In this document: in pieces, positions 38,724 to 48,256 of the stretch | How positions within the stretch are numbered: the first letter of the stretch is position 1 | Layout: every line of letters starts with the position of its first letter | Assembly: GCF_014489535.1 (NCBI RefSeq) | Contig: NZ_CP060783.1 | Location: 1,612,001-1,676,000 of the forward strand | Reading direction: 5' to 3' | Length of the DNA stretch: 64,000 nt | DNA from: Diaphorobacter aerolatus | Lineage (GTDB): Bacteria > Pseudomonadota > Gammaproteobacteria > Burkholderiales > Burkholderiaceae_C | Made by a program: the position numbers and the translations under genes | The notes under the pieces: generated by a model | What the model saw: only the letters and a program-made list of their open reading frames with translations | What the model was told of the DNA's origin: nothing | Databases searched by the model: none

Positions 38724-39941
38724 TCAGAGCTTGCAGCCGCGCGCCGGGTCGGCGAGCGCCTTGACCGCCACGCCGAGCTTCCTGTTTTCCTTGCCTTCGA
38801 CCTTGCGCAGATAGATGTCCTGGACCGGGTTGTGTGCCTTGCTCAGCGTGAAGTCGCCACGCGGACTGGCAATCGTGGCCTTTTCCACTGCCGAGCGAAA
38901 CACGTCCTTCTTGCTCACGTCTCCGCCTGCGGCCTTCAGGCCCACGGCCAGCATCTGCGCAGCGTCGTAGCCCTGGACTGCGTACACGTCAGGGGCAAGC
39001 TTGTAGGCTTTGGCGTAGTTGGTGCGAAAGCTCTTGTCACGCTCACTGCCAAGTTCATCGGCATAGTGCAGCGTGGTCAGCATGCCCTGCGCGGAATCGC
39101 CCTGGGCTTCGAGCGTGCCATCGGTGAGGAAGCCCGGGCCGTAGAGCGGAATGGTTTTGGAAAGCCCCGCCGCGTGATAATCCTTCACGAATTTCACCGC
39201 GCCCGCACCCGCAAAGAACGCATACACCGCATCAGGCTTGGCCGCCGCAATCTCGGTCAGCAGCGCCTGGAACTCCACGTTCGGGAACGGCAGTGTGAGT
39301 TGCTTGTTCACCTTGCCGCCGTTCTTCTCGAAGCCTTCCTTGAAGCCGTTCACCGATTCTTCGCCAGCCGCGTATTTCCAGGTGATCGTCATCGCATTCT
39401 TCTTGCCCTCCTGCTTGCCGGCGACCACACCCATCGGATAGGCGGTCTGCCAATTGCTGAAGGATGAACGGAAGATGGTTGGCCCGCACATCGGCCCGGT
39501 GACCGCGTCCGCACCAGCGTTCGGCACGATGAGAATCGTGTTGCTTTCCTTGGCCGCGCGCGCCATCGCCATCGCCACGCCCGAATGCACGGTGCCCACG
39601 ATCACATCCACCTTGTCGCGCTTGATCAGACGGTTCACGTTGTCGGTCGCCTTGGCGGGATCGGATTCATCGTCCACCTTGAAATATTCGATCTCGCGCC
39701 CGCCGAGCTTGCCGCCCTGCTCGCCCACATACATGCGAAAGCCGTTTTCGATGGCAACGCCGAGCGCTGCGTAGGTGCCGCTCGCGGGCAGCATGAAGCC
39801 GACCTTGATCTTCTCGCCAGACTGCGCCCAGACCGCGCCGGTCAATGCCGAGAGCGCAAGGAGTGCGACGGCGTTGCGTGGCCTGCAGGTGCGGCGCTGC
39901 GGCGGTACTCCGTTCGCGCTGATGGGGGTGTGGTGGGTCAT
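38724..39941 (-). CDS. livK: LivK-type periplasmic substrate-binding protein
   Basis: A 405-residue binding protein with a long N-region and signal peptide (AVALLALSALTGAVWAQS). The mature part starts EKIKVGFMLPASGTYAALGV, followed by DDESDPAKATDNVNRLI and VDVIVGTVHSGVAMAMARAA, typical of type I periplasmic proteins in HAAT transporters. Homologues next to benzoyl-CoA genes are thought to bind benzoate or related aromatics; that specificity is an inference here. First of livKHMGF, downstream of the CoA ligase. Confidence 0.9.
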   Translation of the reverse strand: MTHHTPISANGVPPQRRTCRPRNAVALLALSALTGAVWAQSGEKIKVGFMLPASGTYAALGVAIENGFRMYVGEQGGKLGGREIEYFKVDDESDPAKATDNVNRLIKRDKVDVIVGTVHSGVAMAMARAAKESNTILIVPNAGADAVTGPMCGPTIFRSSFSNWQTAYPMGVVAGKQEGKKNAMTITWKYAAGEESVNGFKEGFEKNGGKVNKQLTLPFPNVEFQALLTEIAAAKPDAVYAFFAGAGAVKFVKDYHAAGLSKTIPLYGPGFLTDGTLEAQGDSAQGMLTTLHYADELGSERDKSFRTNYAKAYKLAPDVYAVQGYDAAQMLAVGLKAAGGDVSKKDVFRSAVEKATIASPRGDFTLSKAHNPVQDIYLRKVEGKENRKLGVAVKALADPARGCKL

Positions 39942-40100
39942 TGTTGTCTCCGTTTTCTCTGATGAAGTTCGGTACGCCGATGATGACTTCTGTCGGTCGA
40001 TTTCGGTGTGGGGATTGCCCGCAGTCGGGCCAGGCAGGGAACGCGAAGCCTTTCGCACTGCCTTTCAGGGTGGTCTGCCTGCTGGCATGGCTGCGATCAT

Positions 40101-41648
40101 TCATCGCACCGGATCGCGCAGACGAAAGCGCTGGATCTTGCCTGTCGCAGTCTTGGGCAGATCGTTCACGAACTCCACGAAGCGCGGGTACTTGTAGGGC
40201 GCAAGCCGCTCCTTGACGAACGCCTTGAGTTCCTGCTCGTCCACCGACTGGCCGGGCTTGCAGACCACGAACGACTTGGGCTTGAGCAACCCATCCTGAT
40301 CCATCTTGCCGACCACCGCCACTTCGAGCACCGCCGGATGCTGCATCAGCGTGGCCTCGACCTCGAAGGGCGAGACATAGATGCCGCTGACCTTGAGCAT
40401 GTCGTCGCTGCGGCCCGCGTAGGTGTAGTAACCGTCGGCGTCGCAACTGTATTTGTCGCCGCTTTTGAGCCACTCGCCGCGAAAGGTGTCGCGCGACTTC
40501 GTGCGGTTGTTCCAATACATGAGCGCGGTGCTCGGCCCCTTGATGTACAGCTCACCGATCTCGCCCACGCCCACCGGGCGGCCGTCCTCGCCGCGCAGCT
40601 CGATCTCGTAGCCGGGAACCGGCTTGCCGGTCGAGCCGTAGCGGATGTCGTCCGGACGGTTGGACAGGAAGATGTGCAGCATCTCGGTGGAGCCGAGTCC
40701 ATCCACGATGTCGGCACCAAAATGCGCCTTGAAGCGCTGGGCGATTTCAGCGGGTAGCGCCTCGCCCGCAGACGAACACATGCGAAGGCTGACCTGCTCG
40801 CGCCCGGGCAGCGCCGCGTTCGCGAGCATGCCCGCAAAGCCGGTGGGCGCGCCGAAGAACACCGTCGGCTGGTGCTCGATCCAGCGCGCAAACGTGGCGT
40901 CGGGAGTCGGTCGCCCGGCCATCAGCACGACGGTTGCCCCGACGCTCAGGGGGAAGCTCAACGCATTGCCGAGCCCATAGGCGAAGAACAGTTTGGCGGC
41001 GGAAAAACAGATGTCGCGCTCCTGCAGATTCAGAATCGCCTTGCCGTAGAGTTCCGCCGTCCAGTACGGGTTGGCCTGCGTGTGCACCGTGCCCTTGGGC
41101 TTGCCGGTCGAGCCCGACGAGTACAGCCAGAACCCGGGATCGTCGCCCATGGTGCGCGCAGGCTTGTCGAGCATGGCATGCGCGCCCATCCATGCTTCGA
41201 ATGGCTGCGCACCCTGCGGCAAGGTCCCGGCCTCTTCCGGATACGCGACCCACAGTTGCCGGGCCTCGTGGTCGGCGCGTTGCATCGCCTCGACCAGCAC
41301 CGGCAGCATCGCGCCGTTGGTGATGATGGCCTGTGCGCGGCTGTTCTCGAGCATGTACGCGTAGTCATCGGCCGTGAGCAGGGTGTTCACCGCCACCGGC
41401 ACCACGCCGGCATACATGGCACCGAGAAAACTGATCACCCATTCGCGCATGTCCTGCATGGCGAGCAGCACACGCTCCTCACGGTGAATGCCGTTCGCGA
41501 TCAACGCGCTGGCGAGACGGCGCGCCTGTTGCTCCAGTTCGCCATAGGTGAGCGTGCCGCGATCATCGATGTAGGCGAGCTTGTCGGCGCGCTCGCGATT
41601 GAGCGCAAACAGATGCTCGGCAAAGTTGAAAGGCAGGTCGAAATTCAT
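40101..41648 (-). CDS. bclA: Benzoate-CoA ligase
   Basis: Activates benzoate with ATP and CoA, the entry step of the box pathway. The 515-residue protein is an AMP-forming ligase with P-loop WLYSSGSTGKPKGTVHTQ, the A5 region GLGSTEMLHIFLSN and the catalytic C-terminal Lys in PKTATGKIQRF. MNFDLPFNFAEHLFALNRER is close to known benzoate-CoA ligases. The ATG follows an AAGGAG site, and a further upstream start was rejected for lack of one. It shares a promoter region with boxR, which contains BoxR-type operator sites. livKHMGF follows in the same direction. Confidence 0.94.
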   Translation of the reverse strand: MNFDLPFNFAEHLFALNRERADKLAYIDDRGTLTYGELEQQARRLASALIANGIHREERVLLAMQDMREWVISFLGAMYAGVVPVAVNTLLTADDYAYMLENSRAQAIITNGAMLPVLVEAMQRADHEARQLWVAYPEEAGTLPQGAQPFEAWMGAHAMLDKPARTMGDDPGFWLYSSGSTGKPKGTVHTQANPYWTAELYGKAILNLQERDICFSAAKLFFAYGLGNALSFPLSVGATVVLMAGRPTPDATFARWIEHQPTVFFGAPTGFAGMLANAALPGREQVSLRMCSSAGEALPAEIAQRFKAHFGADIVDGLGSTEMLHIFLSNRPDDIRYGSTGKPVPGYEIELRGEDGRPVGVGEIGELYIKGPSTALMYWNNRTKSRDTFRGEWLKSGDKYSCDADGYYTYAGRSDDMLKVSGIYVSPFEVEATLMQHPAVLEVAVVGKMDQDGLLKPKSFVVCKPGQSVDEQELKAFVKERLAPYKYPRFVEFVNDLPKTATGKIQRFRLRDPVR

Positions 41649-41694
41649 CGTGCTGAACTCCTTGTTCAATGAGGCGTTCTGCACCCTCAATACA

Positions 41695-41759
41695 TGCATT
41701 ATTGTGCACACAACACTAAGTTAATCACGTTATAATCCAGTGTCAAGCACTATATTGCA
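41695..41759. promoter_or_regulatory. BoxR-type operator and promoter region between bclA and boxR
   Basis: TGCA-N6-TGCA lies at 41695-41708, with a third TGCA at 41756. Read leftward, TTGACA (41746-41741) and TAACTT (41723-41718) are 17 bases apart and give a plausible bclA promoter, with the operator just downstream of the expected start. Paired TGCA half-sites are the known recognition pattern of BzdR/BoxR regulators. A TATAAT (41731) may serve boxR. Confidence 0.75.
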
Positions 41760-41866
41760 TGACTCGTACAAACCCTTGGAAGCGACGTCACCGGGTTTGC
41801 CTCGCGAGGCCATGGAAGGTCGATCAAGCCAGTGTTTATGATTCATGCCTTCTTTCAGGAAGTCTT

Positions 41867-42787
41867 ATGGAGCAATTACAAGCCGAGCGCACTGCCGGTG
41901 ATGAGGGGCCCGACGGTGCAGGCGACGGCGCACAGCAACGCGATCAGGTGTTGCACGCGCTCGGTGAACGCGTGCGCGAGTTGCGCGCGCGGCGGGGCCT
42001 CACGCGCCGTGGGCTTGCTTCGAGCGCCGAGGTTTCGGAACGCCATCTCGCCAACCTCGAGTACGGCACCGGCAACGTGTCGATCCTGGTGCTGCACCAG
42101 ATCGCGCAGTCGCTGCAATGCTCGATGGCCGAGTTGCTCGGTGACGTGACCACGTCCAGCGCCGAATGGTTGCTGATTCGCGAGCTGCTCGAAGGCCGGA
42201 GCGAAAACGAACTGCGCCGCGTGCGCGTGGCTGCGGGGGAACTGCTCGGCACGGCCCCGAGCGGCGACCTTCACCGGCATTCGCGCATCGCGCTGATCGG
42301 GTTGCGCGGCGCGGGCAAGTCCACGCTTTCACGCATGCTGGCGGACGATAGGGGCGTGCCGTTCATCGAACTCAACAACGAGATCGAAACACTGGCCGGA
42401 TGCAGCGTGCGCGAGATCTACGACCTCTACGGCGTGAGCGGTTACCGTCGCTACGAACGCCGCGCGCTCGAGGAAACCGTGCAGATCTATGCCGACGTCG
42501 TCATCGCCACGCCGGGCGGCATCGTCTCGGACCCCGCCACCTTCAACGAACTGCTCTCGCACTGCACCACCGTGTGGGTGCAGGCGCAGCCCGAAGAACA
42601 CATGAGCCGCGTGATCGCGCAGGGAGACACCCGCCCGATGGCCGCCAATCCCGAGGCCATGGATGACCTGCGGCGAATTCTGGATGGCAGGCGCGAGTTC
42701 TATTCCAAGGCCGATCATGTGCTTGATACCAGCGGCAAGACACTCGAGCAGAGCTTCGCCCAACTGAAGTCGCTGGTCGCGGCCTGA
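41867..42787 (+). CDS. boxR: BoxR transcriptional regulator (HTH-XRE fused to shikimate-kinase-like domain)
   Basis: A 306-residue two-domain protein. Residues ~25-90 are an XRE-type helix-turn-helix (LGERVRELRARRGLTRRGLA, SSAEVSERHLANLEYG). Residues ~130-306 resemble shikimate kinase, with the P-loop LIGLRGAGKSTLSRML and ELNNEIETLAGCSVREIYDL. This fusion is the mark of BzdR/BoxR, whose kinase-like part binds benzoyl-CoA as inducer. The ATG after an AGGAAG site was chosen; an ATG 36 codons upstream adds a non-conserved tail and would overlap the operator. Confidence 0.95.
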   Translation: MEQLQAERTAGDEGPDGAGDGAQQRDQVLHALGERVRELRARRGLTRRGLASSAEVSERHLANLEYGTGNVSILVLHQIAQSLQCSMAELLGDVTTSSAEWLLIRELLEGRSENELRRVRVAAGELLGTAPSGDLHRHSRIALIGLRGAGKSTLSRMLADDRGVPFIELNNEIETLAGCSVREIYDLYGVSGYRRYERRALEETVQIYADVVIATPGGIVSDPATFNELLSHCTTVWVQAQPEEHMSRVIAQGDTRPMAANPEAMDDLRRILDGRREFYSKADHVLDTSGKTLEQSFAQLKSLVAA

Positions 42788-43007
42788 CTCGCTCCACCGC
42801 CGCGCGGCAGCGGCCCCTCCACGGCCTCCTGCTCCACCTGGAGCCCGTGGCGGATCGATTCCCCGAAACAGGCGAGCTTGACCTACAAACACGCGCTCGC
42901 ACGCCCCTAGAGTGGAACGACCACGAACGGGGCGCGGGTGCCACCGAACCTGCACTGCACCGTCGCCCGATCTCCGAATACCACAGACAACACAGGAGCA
43001 CGAGGTC

Positions 43008-46000
43008 ATGCGCGACGTCCGCCAGCCACCGGTGTCTTCACCTCCGTCAGCCGCCAGCGCGCCGCTTCAGGATGAAGCCAGTCCCCATCAACGCTCCCGC
43101 GACTTGTCCCGGCGCGGCTTTCTTCAGGGCGTCACGATTGCCGGAGTCAGCGTGTTCGTTGCGCCGCTGGCAAGCAAGGCCTATGCCGCGCTGTTCGAGC
43201 AGCGCATCATCACGCCGGTGACGCGCGCGGACGGCACGCAGGCACCGCTGTTCCGCATGGACGGCTATGCCAAGGTGACCGGTGAAAAGGTGTTTGCGCG
43301 CGACATCCGCGCGCGCGACATGCCGCACTGGCCGCAGACACAGTCGCATGCCTTCATCGTGCGCGCCACGCTCGCCGACCGTCTGTTCGAGGGCATCGAT
43401 CTCTCGTCGCTCGACGCCGATCTCAAACCCGACAAGGTGGTCACCGCCGAGGATCTCGCGCGCGACGGCGTGGCGTTCCCCGCGTTCTACGGCGATGACG
43501 TGCTGCTACCCAAGGGCAAGACGCCCGCGTATCTCGGCCACGCCGTGGCAATCCTCATCTATCACGACTTCGCGCGATTCCATTTCGCGAAGGAGCGCCT
43601 GCTGGCGACACCGAACGTCGTGCGCTATGGCAACGTGACCGGCCCGCTCGAGCGTGAACCCTGGGGCGTGTTCCGCTACGTGCGCATGGGCGGCGCGACA
43701 CCGTTCGACGACGACAGCTATTCCAGCCTCAAGGACAACACGCTGTTTCCCAAGGAGCGCAAGCCGCTGGTCTGGCCGAAGATCAGCGAGGCCGATCTGG
43801 TCACCGCCAACGGCCTGCGCACTGCCGAGCAGATCGCCGCCGAACTGGCGACGCCGCCCGCCGACTGGCTCGTTATGAAGCGTCACTACGCCACGCAGTC
43901 CATCGACACCGCAGCGCTCGAACCCGACAACGCCAACTGCTGGTACGACCCCGAATCGCAAAGCCTGCACATGGTGATCGCATCACAGTCGCCGCAGGAG
44001 GTTGCCCAGAGCACGGCCGACATGATCAAGGCCAGCAAGTTTCCGATCAAGAATCTGTTCGTGCACCCCTGCTACACCGTGGGCTACGGCTCCAAGGATC
44101 ATGCGCCGATGCCGTTCATCGGCGCGATGTGCGCGCTGTACGCGGACGGCAAGCCGGTGCGCATCGCCAACAATCGATTCGAGCAGTTCCAGACATCGCT
44201 GAAGCGCCACGCGTTCGAAATCGACTACACCATCGCGATCAACCGCCAGACCGGCCTGCTGCAATCCTTCTACGCCAACATGACCTGCGACGGCGGCGGG
44301 CGCGCCAACTTCTCGCCGTCGGTCGCGCTGGTGGCGGCCACTGCTGCGCAGTCGATCTACTACTTTCCGAAGAACGATCTCACGTCCACCGCGCTCGCAT
44401 CGCGCGCACTTGACGCGGGCTCGGCGCGCGGCTACGGCACGCTGCAAAGCATGGTGGCGACCGAACTCATGATGGACGAGATCGCGCAGGAGTTGAAGCT
44501 CGATCCCATCGAACTGCGGCTTCGCAACCTGCTGCCCACCGGCGGCAAGAACACGCAGGGCGCGATTGCCGCAGGAGCGATCCGCACGCGCGAGGTGATC
44601 GAGCGCGCGCGCAAGCACCCGATCTGGACCGAGCGCGCCAAGCGCAAGGCGGCCTACGAAGCGGCACATCCGGGCGAGCGCTACGGCGTGGGCTTCGCGT
44701 GCGTGCAAAAGGATTTCGGCACGGGCGGCGAGGCCAACTTCTCGCGCGTCGAAGTCACGCCCGAAGGCCGTGTGATCCTCTATGTCTCGGGCACCGAAAT
44801 GGGCACCGGCATGAGTACCTCGCAGGCGCAGGTCTGCGTGCAATGGTTTGGCAAGGCGGCCGACGAACTGCACACCGCGCGCGTCGATTGGCCCGAACTG
44901 CCGCTCAAGGCCGAGGGTGACAACTTCACCATGTCGCAGGCCGACCAGGACCGCCTCATGGCCAAGCCGTTGTGGACGCCGGCATTCGTCTCGCCGAGCA
45001 GCGCCAGCAACTCTGCCTACTTCTTCAGCCACACCACGGGCGAGACCGCGCGCGTGGTGTTCGAGCATGGACTCTGGCCCGCCGCCGTCGCCATCTGGAG
45101 CAAGGGTTTCGGCGGCGGTCAAATGGCACCTTATTCCGTGCGCCGCGAGGACGCGCGCTGGGTCCGGGGCATGCTCACCGCGAATGGCATGGAGCCACTG
45201 TCTTTGCAGGCCGTGGCGAAAATGGCGCATGCCATGAAGCTCGTGACCGGCGCGGTCGGCCACGCCTTCAACCGCTGGCAATGGGCCGAGGCCGATTTCG
45301 AGATCGCTGGCAAAAAGCAGCGCCGCCCCTCGACGCGCTGGCCGTGCGCCAGGGCAAGGGCGACGTCGCCGCGACCGTGCCGGTTGCCTCCGACGTTTCG
45401 GCCGCGCCCGTCGCCTCGGACGCCACGGCCAAGGCAGATGCCACCGGCGTTGCGGACACCGCCGCCGCCGCGCCCGGCACGGGTGCGGCCATGCCCGCCG
45501 AGGATGCGATGCATCCTGCAACCCCGGGCGACTACCAGATGATTGCGCGCGGCAACCTGTTCTATCCGCCCACGCAACGCGGCAACGCCGGTGTCACCTA
45601 CTACAGCGCCAACGGCTCGCTCGCGGAAATCGCCGTGCACACGGGCACGGGCGAAGTGCGCATGCTGAGCCACCACCACATCATGGAGTGCGGCAAGCCC
45701 ATCGTCACGGAACTGGTAAAGAGCCAGCTCGAAGGCGGCATCGCCATGGGTATCGGTCACGCGCTCTACGAAACCATGCCTCTGTATGAAGGCGGCCCGG
45801 GCGATGGCGACTGGAACTTTCACCGCTACCATCTGCCGCGCGCGCACGAGGTTGCCGTGTGGAACCAGACCGCCGAACTGCTGGCCCCGCTGTCGGACAC
45901 CGACCCGCCCAAGGGCATCGCCGAAGTGGTGATGATTCCCATCGTTGCCGCCATCGTCACGGGCGTGCACCAGGCCATCGGCAAGCGCTTCTACGATCTG

Positions 46001-46042
46001 CCTCTCACCCCGAAGAAAATCAAGGAGGCGCTGTCATCATGA
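43008..46042 (+). CDS. Tat-exported molybdenum hydroxylase large subunit, isoquinoline 1-oxidoreductase/aldehyde oxidase type (frame broken)
   Basis: A molybdopterin-binding large subunit of the xanthine dehydrogenase family, ~1011 residues after restoring one G near 45317. A twin-arginine signal (RDLSRRGFLQGVTIAGVSVF, ending ASKAYA) sends it to the periplasm. Family segments include KRHYATQSIDTAALEPDNA, SRALDAGSARGYGTLQSMVA, GTEMGTGMSTSQAQVCVQWF and, near the end, GIAMGIGHALYETMPLYEGG and DPPKGIAEVVMIPIVAAIV (catalytic Glu region). An unusual ~60-residue Ala/Asp-rich stretch (VAATVPVASDVSAAPVASDA and on) precedes HPATPGDYQ. Substrate unknown: aromatic aldehyde or N-heterocycle. It ends by ATGA overlap with the 2Fe-2S subunit. 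Confidence 0.85.
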
Positions 46043-46634
46043 GCCCCACCACCCGCCCCTGAAGCTCACGATCAACGGCGAGGCCGTCGGGCCGGTTGAC
46101 GTGCCCGAGGGCCTGCCGATGATTGCCTTCCTGCACGAATACCAGAACCTCACCGGCTCGCGCCTGGGCTGCGGCATCGGTGAATGCCGAGCCTGCGTGG
46201 TGCTCGTGGACGACGCATCGGGCAGCAAGGAAATGCGTACCTGCATCACCGGTGCGCACTATTTCGACGGCAAATCGGTGCGCACCATCGAAGGCATCGC
46301 GCGCGCCGCGAACGCCAAGGGTGCGGCGGCGGCCGGCACGGCTGCGCCAGCACCTGCGGGCGCGCCGCGCAAGGTGATACCTCTCGCGCCCGTGCAGCAG
46401 AAATATCTGGAGCACTTCAGTTTCCAGTGCGGCTATTGCACGCCGGGATTCGTCATCGGCGCGACCGCCCTGCTCGAGCGACTTGCCAGGAATCCCATTG
46501 CCAGCGCCGATGTCGAGAAGACCATCAGCGACGCGCTCGGCACGCACTTGTGTCGCTGCACGGGCTATGTGCGCTACTTCTCGGCGGTCAAGGATGTCAT
46601 CCTCAACACGCCCGGCTACACCACGAAAGGATGA
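46039..46634 (+). CDS. 2Fe-2S subunit of the molybdenum hydroxylase (frame broken at the start)
   Basis: About 198 residues with two 2Fe-2S clusters: a plant-type site (SRLGCGIGECRACVVLVDD and the Cys of MRTCITG) and a C-terminal helical site (FQCGYCTPGFVIG and HLCRCTGYVRYFS). The reading frame stops after MSPTTRP; one C added to the CCCC run continues it as LKLTINGEAVGPVDVPEG. An Ala-rich linker (AKGAAAAGTAAPAPAGAP) joins the two cluster domains. There is no signal peptide of its own, so it is presumably exported with the Tat large subunit. Translationally coupled on both sides. Confidence 0.88.
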
Positions 46635-47990
46635 GCGCCATGAACCCGCCAAGCGCTGCACCTGTATCTCCTCCGCCCACGCCGCGCAGACGTCGGCACG
46701 GCTGGCGCAACTTGTTGCTGCTGGTCCTGCTGCTGTTGGTCGTGCTGGCGATTGCCGCCGTCTGGGGCAACCGCCACACCGTTCCCGACCGCGAACCGCA
46801 AACCGCCCAGCGCACGCCGCAGCAAATCAAGCAGGGCGAATACCTCGCGCGCATGGGCGACTGCATGGCCTGCCACACCGCAGCCAACGGTCAGAGTTTT
46901 GCGGGCGGCGTGCCGCTCGATACCGGCTTTGGCACGGTGTATGGCACCAACATCACGGCCGATCCGGATCGCGGCATTGGCCGCTGGACGAGCGAAGAGT
47001 TCTACAGGGCCGTCACCAACGGCACGGCACCGGGCGGACGGCAGCTCTACCCGGCCATGCCCTACGCCTCCTACCATCTGATGAAGCGCGAAGACGCCGA
47101 CCTGATCTATGGCTATCTGTTCAGCCAGCCCAGGGCGGCGACGGAAAACCGCAAGCCCGAGATGCCATTCCCATTCAACCTGCGCGTGCTGATGCTCGGC
47201 TGGAAGTTGCTGTTCCTGCGCAGCGACGAACTGCCCGTCGCATCCCAGGGACAAAGCCCGAATGGATTCGCGGTCGCTATCTTGGCAACGTGATGGGCCA
47301 TTGCGCCGAGTGCCACACGCCGCGCAACGCGCTCGGGCGATGGACAAGTCGAAATGGCTGACCGGCGCAACCTTGGGACTTTTCACCGCGCCGGACATCA
47401 CCGCCGCGCAGTTGGCCGAACGCGGATGGAGCGCGGCGAACCTGCAACAGTTTCTGCGCAGCGGCTATTCGCCCTCGGGCACGGCGTTCGACGAAATGCA
47501 TCCGGTCATTGCCAACAGCACGCAGTATCTGAGCGATGCCGACGCCAAGGCCATGGTGAGCTTCCTGCTCGGCGACAGCCCGCCAGCGCCCAAGCCAGTC
47601 GCCGCCGCTGCACCCGACACCGGCACCCGACTCGCGGCCGGCCAGAGCCACTACATGGCGTTGTGCGCCAGTTGCCATGGATCGCAGGGACTGGGTCGTC
47701 AACTGACCATGCCGCCGCTACAGGGCAACAGCACCGTGCGCCAGGCCGATGGACGCAATCTGGTGCTGTCGATCCTCATCGGCCTGCCCAAGCGCACGGC
47801 GGCAGAGTCCGGCCCCACGCTGCTGCCGGGCATGCCCGGGTTCGCCAACGAGCTCGATGATCAGGCCGTTGCTGATCTCGCCAACTATGTGCGCGCGCAA
47901 ATGGGCGGAACCAATGCCGACATCACAACTGCACGGGCCGCGGAACTGCGCGCCGCAGCACAGAAGGCAAGGCACCCGATTGCGCCCTGA
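46631..47990 (+). CDS. Membrane-anchored triheme c-type cytochrome subunit (frame broken twice)
   Basis: About 453 residues after adding two bases (near 47258 and 47338). An N-terminal transmembrane anchor (RNLLLLVLLLLVVLAIAAVW) leads into three heme c sites: CMACH, CAECH and CASCH. The domain order resembles the cytochrome subunits of alcohol dehydrogenases and of isoquinoline/nicotinate-type hydroxylases. It would pass electrons from the 2Fe-2S subunit to the respiratory chain. The start (MSAMNPPS) overlaps the previous stop (ATGA). A terminator follows, so the three genes form a unit between boxR and boxC. Confidence 0.87.
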
Positions 47991-48043
47991 TCGCAGTTGA
48001 CCGGCGCGTGTTGATCGCGCGTCGACATTCCCAAGAGCCGCTC

Positions 48044-48085
48044 AAAAAGCCGACCGCTCGATCCATTCGAGCAGGTCGGTTTTTC
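48044..48085 (+). terminator. Terminator after the cytochrome gene
   Basis: CCGACC pairs with GGTCGG, with an inner GCTCGA/TCGAGC stem, followed by TTTTT. It separates the hydroxylase trio from boxCBA. Confidence 0.85.
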
Positions 48086-48150
48086 TTTGTCCCGTCGAAA
48101 CACGGCGGCGGCACCATGCCCTAGGTATTTACCCGATTTTCCGTGAAATA

Positions 48151-48207
48151 TGCAAAATAATGCACATGAATGCGATGCGAAAATTCCATAACATGCATAA
48201 TAATGCT
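48151..48207 (+). promoter_or_regulatory. BoxR-type operator upstream of boxC
   Basis: TGCA-AAATAA-TGCA at 48151-48164 and TGCA-TAATAA-TGCT at 48194-48207 repeat the TGCA-N6-TGCA layout seen in the bclA/boxR intergenic region. The region is A/T-rich against its surroundings and holds the likely boxC promoter (CATAAT within the second site). This supports repression of boxCBA by BoxR until benzoyl-CoA appears. Confidence 0.75.
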
Positions 48208-48256
48208 CATATTCAATACACAGCGTGCATCATCCTTCATCCAGCGAGGCCGCCCC

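Noticed and set aside
42952-42961. TGCACTGCAC upstream of the hydroxylase large subunit as a BoxR site
   Set aside because: The two TGCA half-sites are one base apart, not six, and the surroundings are G+C-rich, unlike the other operators.
43008-47990. Treating the hydroxylase trio as a decaying pseudogene block because of four frameshifts
   Set aside because: The breaks are the same single-base losses seen in essential genes of the window; coding quality and motifs between breaks are intact.
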